This document shows, in pieces, positions 55,190 through 64,000 of a stretch of DNA of 64,000 bases (position 1 is its first letter; each line of letters begins with the position of its first letter). A program made the translations under genes and the position numbers. The DNA is from Rhineura floridana. Its lineage: Eukaryota; Chordata; Lepidosauria; Squamata; Rhineuridae. The notes under the pieces were generated by a model, which saw nothing but the letters and a program-made list of their open reading frames with translations, did not search any database and was not told the DNA's origin. The stretch spans positions 246,251,981 through 246,315,980 of the forward strand of contig NC_084480.1 of NCBI RefSeq assembly GCF_030035675.1, in the 5' to 3' direction.

Positions 55190-57300
55190 GCCCTTTGGAG
55201 GACCATCTTGACTGGGATACAAGCCAAGTTCAAGGAGTTCAAGCACAAGCGAGCATGCCTGAGTGGAATCCCAGATCCACTCTACCTTTGTTCCCTTCTC
55301 TTGGGGCTATTCTCAGTATTTCTATCTCATCCCATTCTAAATTTATTTGAATTAGGTGGCTTCATTCTGATAAAATAGCCTTTTCCCCTAAAAATGATCC
55401 TGTTCCACCTCTTATAGTCCCATTGCAGAGAGTCAATTTTTAAAGTTTTCTGAACAAGGATACATCTAGGGTACCTGGAAAGAGGATTTGTGAAATCATT
55501 TGTTCCTCATTGCCAGAGACTCTTAGTTGATTTCCTATATAATCTATTTTAAACATTTCCTATACTTCAGGAGACTCCTTTCTATGTTTAAATCCCGGCT
55601 TATTGTTCTGTAACCTTGATGTACTTTGAATACGGGAATTCTTAATATGAAATTTATATCTAAAATTATCATGGGTAGGACATGTGCCCCATTTGAATGA
55701 AATTTCTCTATCTTTAAATTTGTGTAGGAGATTCCAAAAATGAAGAGCTTGTCCATTATTAGTAAATCTCAAGTTCATTTTGCTTTCTTGATCTTATATC
55801 TTTTGGGGTATATGCAAAAGCATTTTATGTGCATTGCAGAATCCCAGTCATTGCCCAAAATATCTAGTATGTCCTGCAGCACCTCTAGGTTAGACACCCA
55901 AGCACTACCCAACTTTCTAAGAGGCCAATTAAAAGTGGTTATACTACACACCACCTTAGTAGGAGACAGTTCTCCTGTAAAGACAAACCAATACCAGATA
56001 TTTGCTGTCTGGAATATTGTTTCTTCATCTCAGATCCCTGCAGGTTCATTTTGCACAGTGCTGGTTCTGGTGTGTATTGTTGGCTAGATTCTCCCTGGAG
56101 GTCATCATACCATTCATCTAGCAGAATTAGATCTGAGCCTGATAGAGTCAAATTGCAGTCCCCAGTGATATTTCCAAGAACGTCTTTTCTAGCTGAGTTA
56201 GCTGTTACAGTCTCTGTGTTTGTAGCCCAATCCAGCATTATCACTTCCAAATGCCAAGAAGAAGGTTGACCTTTAAAAAGCAGGGAAGCAGTGGAATCTC
56301 TTCTGGTGCCCCTAAACACAGAATCAGCAGCATGAAGATCAGCTGGGCTGTTGTCTGAAAAAGCATTGGGTGTAGCCACTCTTATTATTCCCAGTTCTAT
56401 GAGGGCAGCTATTGAATGAAGTGTAGCTTTCAGACCAGAAATTTCTTGTTTAATGGAAGATAAATGGTTGAAAATGTTTTTATTAGTTTGAGTGGAAAGG
56501 AAACAATGGTCTGTTAAATATTTGAATATATTCTCTGTCTGTTCATAACTTACCTCTCCTGGGTCCTTTGTGGGTCTTTCCTGAGGATGTGTGATATACC
56601 TGTGTGGAGTATAGTTTACATTTTCTTGCTGCATGCGTGCTAAGTCCTTTTCCAGAAAATCTGGATCCGGTGACCAGTTGCCTATCTCCTGTGGATCCTC
56701 CTTGGAATCCCAAGGCACATTGTTCAATAGAATTCTTTCACTGCCTTCACCCAGGTTAACAGGATTATTGGGAGAGCCCAGAGCCTGGGACTTGTGCAGA
56801 GAGATCCTTTCACTGCCTTTACCCATGATAGCAGGGTTATTGCGAGAACCCAAAGCCCAAATACTGCTCTGCCATCGTATGGAGCAATTGGGGCTTAATT
56901 GCTGGAGATCTTCACCTAGGACACAGTAATCTATAATCGATTTCTGTGCCTGTCCCTTTAATGCTGAATTAGCAAAAGCCTGAGCTTTTTGTGCATGAGT
57001 ACAAACCTTTGTAACAAACTTATCAAGCTCATCCCCACCTGATGATTTAAACACAGAGGATAACAAGGGCTTTATAAAAGTTCATACAAAGTTCATACAG
57101 GATTATACAAGACCTGCAGCCAAGGTTCTTCCAAAGCCTGCAGTATTCTGAAAGTTTAGACAGCTCCATCAGCAGCATTCAGTCTGGGAGCACTGTAATT
57201 GCTCCAAATTTTGCAGTCATTCCCCAGGCAGCAACCAGCAGATAACTATTCCAATAAAAACAAGTGGCCTTGAAGAAAAGCAGGGGGAAATTCTGCCCAC
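55190..57300 (-). mobile_element. Unassigned retroelement-like fossil
   Basis: Minus-strand unit with a long protein-like frame (55939-57066) and further protein-like text in other frames down to about 55560 (for example FKDREISFKWGTCPTHDNF). The upstream 57070-57300 could be its leader. It looks like an ORF1/gag-type region without a recognisable polymerase. It is broken, with at least two breaks, and its ends are uncertain. Confidence 0.4.
55939..57066 (-). pseudogene. 375-codon open frame, family unknown
   Basis: I do not recognise this protein. It is hydrophilic, with an imperfect tandem motif (ALGSxNNPxxxGxGSERI, twice, about residues 72-112), a likely coiled segment (NIFNHLSSIKQEISGLKATL) and an acidic C-terminal third (LLDEWYDDLQGE). 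The frame begins at a non-ATG codon; the first methionine is internal. No zinc knuckle, protease or RT motif is present. It lies antisense in RMC1 intron 1. The best guess is an ORF1- or gag-like relic. Confidence 0.4.
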
Positions 57301-57423
57301 AAACTTGTAGTTGGAATTTCAATTAATTAAAACATTAACAACATTAAAAGTAGTGAACGTAGGGGGATTAAAACAAAGCTTAGGACTCAGAGCTTAGAAA
57401 ACAGTTACTGCTTATTATTAATT

Positions 57424-58870
57424 AACTAATTAATTTGATTTATATCCCACCCTTTCTCCCAGTAGGAGCCCAGGGCGGCAAACAAAAGCACTAAAACACT
57501 TTCAAACATCATAAAAACAGACTTCAAAATATATTAAAACACAACAACCACTAAAATCACAGGTTTCGGCTGTGAGCTGGACAGCACTGTATCAACTCCA
57601 TCTGATATGGAGGCTACGCCCCTACCTTCCCAATCATCTGCTCCCATCGGTGGTACATGCCCTGGTCTCCTCTTGCCTTGACTACTGTAATGCGCTCTAC
57701 GTGGGGTTACCCTTGAAAACGGTCCGGAAGCTGCAACTGGTGTAGAACGCGGCGGCGCGCCTGTATAAAGGCAGCCGCCGGCGAGATCACATAACTCCAG
57801 TACTCAGAGACTTGCACTGGCTACCAGTTGCTTGCCGGGCCCAATTCAAGGTGTTGGTTTTGACCTTTAAATCCCTACACGGTTTTGGTCCAGTCTATCT
57901 GAAGGAGCGCCTCCAGCATCGTCAGCTATGCCGCCTAACAAGGTCGGCCTCAAAAGACCTTTTCTCTATCCCACCAGTCAAAGAAGCTAGACTGGTGAGG
58001 ACAAGAGTGAGGGCTTTTTCATTTGTGGCCCCCACCCTATGGAACTCCTTTCCAAATGATTTCCGCCAGGCCCCCTCCACAATGAGTTTCCGCCGGGCCG
58101 TGAAGACCTGGCTCTTCAGGGAGGCCTTTGGGGTGGGTTAGATTTTATCGTTATCGCTTTTAGATTTTAACGTTATTGTATTGGTGTGTCACTTTGTGTT
58201 ATTTTGTTCATTTTGTACGTCGCCCAGAGTGGCTGGATGGCCAGCCAGATGGGCGACTAAGAAATCCAATAAATTAAAAATTAAATTAAAACATATTAAA
58301 ACAAAACATCTTTAAAAACATTTTTTAAAAAGCTTTAAAAACATTAAAAAATAAGGTTTAAAAATATATTAAAAAGCAATTCGAACACATGCAGACTGGG
58401 ATAAGGTATCTGCTAAAAGTCTTGTTGAAAGAGGAAGGTCTTCCGTAGGCGCCGAAAAGATAACAGAGATGGCACCTGTCTAATATTTAAGGGGAGGGAA
58501 TTCTAAAGGGTAGGCGCTACTACACTAAAGGTCCATTTCCTATGATGTGTGGAACGGACCTCCTGATGAGATGGTATCTGCAGGAGCCCTCACCTGCAGA
58601 GCACAGTGATCAACTGGGTATATAAGGGATAAGGTGGTATTTTAGGTATCCTGGTCCCAAGCTGCATAGGGCTTTATACACCAAAACTATAACCTTGAAT
58701 TTAGCCCAGTAGCTAATAGGCAGCCTGTGCAATTTTTTCAGTAGCAGAGTGACATGTTGGCGATAACCTGCTCCATTAAGCAGTCTTGCTGCTGCATTTT
58801 GCACCAGCTGCAGCTTCTGGACCAACCTCAACATAGCCTCACAATAGAGCTCATTACAGTAATCCAGTCT
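57424..58870 (-). mobile_element. L2-type LINE, minus strand, split by another L2
   Basis: The tail comes first (TTTATATCCCACCCTTTCTC, CAGTAGGAGCCCAGGGCGGC). It is interrupted at 57547-58292 and continues 58293-58870. On the minus strand 58834-58610 encodes LRLVQKLQLVQNAAARLLNG, then [20 protein letters not shown] and [20 protein letters not shown]. Same subfamily as 42880-43600. Confidence 0.8.
57547..58292 (+). mobile_element. L2-type LINE inserted in the minus-strand L2
   Basis: A 5'-truncated plus-strand copy flanked by a 16-bp duplication, ATATTAAAACACAACA (57531-57546) against ATATTAAAACAAAACA (58293-58308). It encodes LDYCNALYVGLPLKTVRKLQ, then a 109-codon open frame from 57812 (MHWLPVACRAQFKVLVLTFK, FVAPTLWNSFPNDFRQAPS, KTWLFREAFGVG). 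It ends CGCCCAGAGTGGCTGGATGG and an A-rich tail. Confidence 0.85.
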
Positions 58871-60080
58871 GGAGGTTACAGTGCATAGCTATCCCAGTCC
58901 AGAAACGTCCGCAGTTCCATTTGCCATCTTGCCAACTCCCCCCACAGGGGATGTTGCTGAAGAAGGGATAATGCATTGTGACGGAATTAACTCCTATCAG
59001 TAAACTGATAATCCTGTGCCTTTGCTTTGCTAGGGTGAAACTGACAGGACTGTGTGGGCACTTTGCATTCAAAGATCTCTTGCTTTCTTCCAGGGCTGGG
59101 GAGGAAAGGATCCAATAGGATTCAGAAGAGGGGAGGAGAAGGGGAGGGGGCACCCTTTAAAGCCCCAGTTGAAACTGCCCGCACTATCTATGGGTAGGTG
59201 TAGGAACCTATCCCTATCCTTTCCATGATATTCCTACCACTGGTATCAAAGCTTCTGTTAAAGAAGTAATGTCCAGGAACGCATCTACTTTGTCAACTGA
59301 GATACTGCTGTATATGAGACATTTCTGTCTTGATTTTAATACAAGATGCAAAACTGATACAATTGCAATATTTTGTTTTTTGTGTTAAAAATAATACTAC
59401 TTCTAGTGATGATCGCATGTCGGTATCTCTAGTTTAATTAGTGAGTGCTTTGATGTGATCTCTTTCTTATGGATTTTCCATGTGATTGCTTAAGTATTTT
59501 GAAATGGCTTCTTGTGAGCTGAAAGACAACTGGTAACTCAGATTTGACATCAAAGCCTGTATTTTCCTCACTGTACTTTCGATTCAGCTCTTTGGTAATT
59601 CTAAGCACAGATCATAGGAAGCTGCCTGTTACTGAGTCAGACAATTGATCTATCTAGCTCAGTATTGTCTAAACTGATTAGACAGATTTGTGCTGTGGTG
59701 TCCTTCTGCTGGTAATTGGAATTTACAAAAAAATATATATTTTCTCCTACATGCAAGCAGTTGTACCCCATATTTGGCCATGTGTGTGCCTGTAATTGTT
59801 GAGATGGAAAAACATTTGACATTGTTTATAATTATAGAAATTGTGTCTTTTTTCTGTGCACAGTCTGGTTAGCAATGAAATATTCCAACAAGAGCATTTG
59901 TTTGAACCGTTTGTATCCTGCCTTTCCAAATGTGCCCAACAGTTAACGCAAGCATAAAATATATCCCAAAGCAAAAAATACAAACAATATAACTGCAGAA
60001 AATCATTCTATTTTTACGCAGACAACCCCAGTTCTTTCCCACACTAGCTAAACCTCCTAAACACTAAACAGGTGGCAAAG
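58871..60080. other. RMC1 intron 1, middle part
   Basis: No gene. Contains the reversed 3' end of the 51780-type SINE at about 59605-59690 (GGAAGCTGCCTGTTACTGAG) and a reversed L2-type tail at about 59900-59990. Confidence 0.4.
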
Positions 60081-60147
60081 AAAGATTATTTATTATTATT
60101 TATTAAATTTTTATCCTGCCCTTCCTCTCAGAAGGAGCCCAGGGTGG
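60081..60147 (-). mobile_element. L2-type tail fragment, target of the Gypsy insertion
   Basis: TTATTATTTATTAAATTTTT, CTGCCCTTCCTCTCAGAAGG and AGCCCAGGGTGG match the reversed L2 3' end and stop exactly where the LTR starts. Confidence 0.6.
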
Positions 60148-60786
60148 TGTCAGGATGCAGGATTGGGGCCCTGATGTTTCAGAAGATGAGGAGAGGGAGG
60201 GGGTCATTTGGCCAGAGCCGTGTGAAGAAGATGCAGAGGAGGGGGAGGGAAGCTCAGAGATAGAACTGTCTGGCAGCGAAGACCTTGAATGTCCAACAGA
60301 CACATATCCTTTCCGTGAGCTTCCCATGCCTCCTCCCCCTTTAGAGCAGTTGGAGAAGGAGGGAGGGCAAGGGGGAATCCAACCTCCTCCTGATCCAGGG
60401 AAAAGCAAGGAGCCAGATGGTTTAGGCCTTGCCCTCCCGCTTTCCCCCATACCTGAAGCAGAGTCCTCAGAAGGGGAGGGGGCAGTGGCACCCCCTTCAC
60501 CACGTACAAGGAGACAGCAAAAGAGGCAGCAGAAGAAGGGGGAGAGGAGGGGTGTGGATGAAAGCACTTTGAGGCGGAGTGAGAGAATTCGCGCTCGATT
60601 GCCCCCTTCTTAAGGGACAGGGGGAATAGTGGTTCTTTGTTCTGTCAACTCTCTTCCTAGTCGCAGGTTATGTTTTGTAGTGAAACTTCATGAGATGGCG
60701 TAGTCTTTGTCTGGATATTACTTTAATAAAAACTGATTTGCTTTCACCAACTGGTCTGGTTCCTGAGTCCCAACCTGGACACGACA
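60148..60786 (+). repeat. 5' LTR of Gypsy fossil 1
   Basis: Starts TGTCAGGATG and ends GACACGACA; AATAAA lies at 60724. It contains an open frame of 152 codons at 60155-60613 (acidic N-terminus, proline-rich middle, basic RRSERIRARLPPS end). Confidence 0.75.
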
Positions 60787-60842
60787 GTTTGACAGAACCA
60801 CCTACCCCACCCTCAACGCTTCTACCACTTGAACGTGACAAG

Positions 60843-61733
60843 ATGGAATGGGGAGCAGCAGGGGGGACAAATCCCACGTCTGAGGCGGAGGAAGTGCGAC
60901 AGCTGAGGACTAATGTTGCAGATTTACAGGCAGATGTCCAAACCTTGTTCGCGTCAGTAAGGGCATTGAAAACTGACAACCAAACCTTGAAATCCATGAT
61001 AGCCCAAATGCGGACAGCCCCTTCAGCCGCTGTGGTTAAGATCCCGATCGGATTACCACCTAAATATGTGGGACAGAGTGACCAACTCTCCACCTTCGTA
61101 GCTCAATGTGAAATGTATCTGGACATTAGGAATGCAGAGTTTCCTAGTGATGCGGCCAAAGTGGCCTTCGTGATCGGTCTATTGGAAGGGGAAGCTGCCA
61201 AGTGGGTCACTCCCTATCTGGTAAGAAAAGATGCCATTCTAGGAAGATATCAAGGATTTATGCAAGCCATGACCGAGATGTTTCAGGACCCTCAAAGAGC
61301 TGAGACTGTGGCGAGGCAGTTGGGCGCTTTGAAGCAAGGGAAAGGAACTGTTTCAGAGTATACTAATGCCTTTAAAATTCTGGCTCAGGAAACTGGTTAT
61401 AATGACTTAGCCCTGATGTTTATGTACAGAAGTGGACTGAATGCCGAGATCTTGGATGATCTGGCCAGAACTACACCCCCAACTGACTTGCCTGGGCTGA
61501 TTAGGCTGTGTCTGCAAATCGATCACCGGTTGGAAGGAAGACGCCTGGAAAAGAAACAGGATGTACAGAGATACTCAGCTTCAGCATCCCGCAGTAAAAT
61601 CCCTTCCACTCCAGGGATGCCAGGTAACACGGGCGAAGGACAGGGAGGGGCTCGTCCGAAGCTGTCGGAAGAGGAAAAAGAAAGGCGTCGTCGGGAATGT
61701 CTCTGTTTTTACTGTTCGAAGCCGGCCACGTAG
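60843..61733 (+). pseudogene. Gag of Gypsy fossil 1
   Basis: Starts MEWGAAGG, then a coiled coil (VRQLRTNVADLQADVQTLFA), a capsid-like region (KVAFVIGLLEGEAAKWVTPY; ARQLGALKQGKGTVSEYTNA) and the first half of a zinc knuckle (CLCFYCSKP). Gag proteins assemble the particle and bind RNA. Treated as a fossil. Confidence 0.85.
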
Positions 61734-61797
61734 CTAGAGAATGCGGACTTAAAGGGGATAAAACAGGGCCATCGGGAAACTAAAGTACCCAGCTCTC

Positions 61798-62139
61798 GTG
61801 CAGGCCGGAGGGCTGGGGGCCGCTGTGTGCAAAGGGCCTCCGGTAGCACAGCCCCCCTCAAAAGGGGTATTGGTGCTGCCTATTCGAATTACAACGTCCA
61901 CAGGATTAATGTTTCACTCTACAGCGCTGATTGACAGTGGAGCCTCTACCAATTTCATTGATGCAAAGTTGGCAAAACGTTACCGAATCTCCCAATGGAA
62001 ACTGGACACCCCCTTGTCAGTGGAAACTATTGACGGTAGACCTTTGAAATCAGGCGGAGTGACGCAAGCCACGGAGGAATTGAAACTAGAAATTCCTGGG
62101 CACAAAGAGTTAATTTCCTTGTATGTGTCAGATCTCTAG
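61798..62139 (+). pseudogene. Protease region of Gypsy fossil 1
   Basis: Retropepsin-type aspartic site in LIDSGASTNFID, with the usual following strand text (LDTPLSVETIDGRPLKSGG). Part of a broken element. Confidence 0.8.
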
Positions 62140-62148
62140 AACTTTGAT

Positions 62149-63083
62149 GTGATTCTGGGAATGCCCTGGCTAGCAAAGCATGAACCAAAGATAGCCTGGA
62201 AGGATGCGATTGTATGGTTCTCTTCTCAGTACTGTCACGAGAACTGTCAGCCAGAGATAACCATAAAAGCTGTAGCAGGGGGTCAAGGAAGTGGCCCTTC
62301 CCTCGAAATATGTGGACTTTGGAGATGTGTTTAATGAAAAGGAAGCAGAGTCATTACCTCCTCATCGCCCTTATGACTGTGTCATTGATTTAGTGCCAGG
62401 AGCAAGCATTCCAGCTGGAAGAATTTACTCCCTTACAGAGCCAGAGAGAGCGGCTCTGAGAGAGTTTTTGGAAAAAAATCTGAAGTGAGGATTTATCCGT
62501 CCCTCACAATCCCCTGCAGGGCCCCCCTTGCTGTTCGTGAAGAAGAAAGGAGGTGAACTCAGACCCTGTAATGATTACCGTGCATTAAATCAAATTTTTA
62601 TCCCTAACAGTTACCCGTTGCCTCTGATTCCAGAATTGTTAGACCGACTGCGTTCTGCAACAATCTTCACGAAACTGGACTTAAGGGGAGCATATAATCT
62701 GATTTGAATGAAAGAGGGAGATGAATGGAAGACAGGTTTCAGCACCTCCTATGGTCAATTTGAATACTTGGTGATGCCTTTTGGGCTATGTGGGGCTCCT
62801 GGTGTGTTTCAAAAGTTTATGAACGAAGTGTTTAGAGACCTCTTGGATCAGTATGTGATTTGTTATCTGGATGATATTCTGGTGTTTTCAAAGAACCAGG
62901 AAGAACATGATCAACACGTGAAAACTGTGTTGAAAAGACTGAGAGAGAACCACTTGTATGCCAAGTTAGAGAAATGTGGGTTTGACTTGTCATCTTTGGA
63001 CTTCCTTGGATACCGAATCTCGGCAGGTGGAGTGGAGATGGATCCAGGAAAAGTGAGTTGTGTATTGAATTGGGGCCAGCCGA
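62149..63083 (+). pseudogene. Reverse transcriptase region of Gypsy fossil 1
   Basis: Typical Ty3/Gypsy RT text: [56 protein letters not shown], the catalytic [12 protein letters not shown] and [20 protein letters not shown]. Sequence ends at the neighbouring LTR. Part of a broken element. Confidence 0.88.
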
Positions 63084-63730
63084 TGTTGTGAGACAGTCAA
63101 CTCAGAAGGAACAGGAAAGAGGGAGGCATGAGTTTCAAGCACCTCCGCAGTCAGAAGGAGCAGAGTTGGAGATTGTTGTGTCTGAGCAGGATAGAGGAGG
63201 AGGGGAACAGCCTGCTTTTCAGCCAGTTCCCATGAGTAACGTTCTTGCAGAGGAGCAGAGCACGCCGCCCCCAGTCGATGCACAGGATCAGTGGGAGGAA
63301 GCTTCAGAGTTAGAACCAGCTCCTCCTTTCCCAAGCAGTTCCCATGAGGAATCCAGTGTGGCGCCGCCCGCTGACCTCGAGCCTGTTGCTCGAGAGCAAT
63401 TGTCTTCCGATGAGCAGTTGGAGGCGCGCCCCCTCTCCCCCCATTCCTGCCGCCACTAGAAATGGACAGGGCAGAGACAGGAATTACGAAGGAGTCAGAG
63501 ATTACGTTCAAAGACATTTCCTTTATAAGCCAGCCGTCGGCAGTGGGGGGTCATTGCGTCAACTTCCTTCACACGTTGCAGAGCATGTCTAAAGTATAGT
63601 TAGGGACTTTAGTGAGTTAGTGTAGGTTTTCCTATGAAGCGCAATGCTTTTGATGTATCTATTACTCTAATAAAACGAGATTTACTCGCACACACGCACC
63701 TGCCTCATTCTTTCGGCTCTGGACGGGACA
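63084..63730 (+). repeat. LTR of a second Ty3/Gypsy fossil
   Basis: Starts near TGTTGTGAGACAG and ends GGACGGGACA; AATAAA near 63670. About 647 bp. An open frame at 63058-63459 covers its 5' part and is acidic and proline-rich (EEASELEPAPPFPSSSHEES). The left end is placed by the end of RT similarity, so it is uncertain by a few bases. Confidence 0.65.
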
Positions 63731-63768
63731 GATTGATGCAACTGCCATCCCTACTCAAAGCTGTTCCC

Positions 63769-64000
63769 ATGGCAGATGACATGGACCAGAACGGAGCAAG
63801 AGGGGGAGTACCTGTCACCATGGAAGCCTTGTATGCCGAGATCCAGAACCTCCGAGTGACTACACAAGCCCTACAAGCCGAGAACCAAAACCTCAGAACT
63901 GCAACACAAGCCTTACAGGTGAATAACCAGAATCTCCGTGCCTTGGTTGCTCAAGTCCAGGCTGCGCCTCCCGGGGCGGCAGTCCCTGTGAAATCTCCAG
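63769..64000 (+). pseudogene. Gag N-terminus of Gypsy fossil 2, cut by the window edge
   Basis: Starts MADDMDQNGARGG, then a coiled coil of ATQALQxxNQNLR repeats, ending AAPPGAAVPVKSP at the edge. The layout equals gag of fossil 1 (coiled coil, then xAPxAAVVKIP), so a related subfamily. Confidence 0.75.

Larger units (their letters stand above)
60148..63083 (+). mobile_element. Ty3/Gypsy LTR retrotransposon fossil, left part
   Basis: Parts in order: 5' LTR (60148-60786), gag (60843-61733), protease region (about 61798-62139) and reverse transcriptase region (about 62149-63083). Sequence type resembles the Sushi/Mar group of vertebrate Ty3/Gypsy elements. RNase H, integrase and the 3' LTR are not seen; at about 63083 another LTR begins. 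The element is broken, with a few breaks, but the coding regions are well preserved, so it is probably fairly young. Confidence 0.88.

Overview
The window looks like nuclear DNA of a lepidosaur, most likely a squamate reptile. It carries tRNA-derived Sauria-type SINEs, BovB (RTE) LINE copies, CR1 and L2-type LINEs, foldback DNA-transposon remnants and Ty3/Gypsy elements. Three host genes have exons with vertebrate splice sites. I cannot tell lizard from snake.

Host genes, left to right: the 5' part of TMEM241 on the minus strand (exons 1-4, 27004 down to 1128, running off the left edge); all 13 coding exons of RIOK3 on the plus strand (32176-46665, 522 codons); and exon 1 of RMC1 (C18orf8) on the plus strand (52757-52876), whose exon 2 is not in the window. 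This is the human chr18q11.2 order TMEM241-RIOK3-RMC1, with NPC1 expected next. From family knowledge, TMEM241 (Golgi UDP-GlcNAc transport) and RMC1 (Mon1-Ccz1/Rab7 regulator) both act in lysosomal cholesterol handling with NPC1/NPC2; RIOK3 is an atypical kinase linked to ribosome maturation and innate signalling.

1-27 kb is TMEM241 intron sequence. Intron 3 holds a CR1 LINE (about 2.64-11 kb) invaded by two copies of a short L1-type element with only ORF1. One is complete with a 23-bp target duplication; the other has the 5' inversion typical of twin priming. BovB, L2-like, CR1 and hAT pieces follow. Intron 1 holds BovB pieces, a cluster of three PIF/Harbinger-like non-autonomous elements, a compound microsatellite and Sauria SINEs.

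27-32 kb separates TMEM241 and RIOK3. It holds a large inverted repeat with four YY1-like sites and a foldback element with TA flanks next to the RIOK3 promoter. RIOK3 introns hold a CR1 piece, a near-perfect hAT foldback, an L2 piece and another hAT remnant. 47-52.7 kb holds LINE tails and a possible intermediate-filament pseudogene fragment.

52.9-64 kb is RMC1 intron 1: an unassigned 375-codon minus-strand frame, nested L2 copies, and two abutting Ty3/Gypsy fossils whose LTRs each contain an acidic, proline-rich open frame. I found no bacterial features, CRISPR array or rRNA, and no tRNA gene outside SINEs. The oddest host-gene observation is a four-G run at the TMEM241 exon 2 donor that puts exon 3 out of phase.
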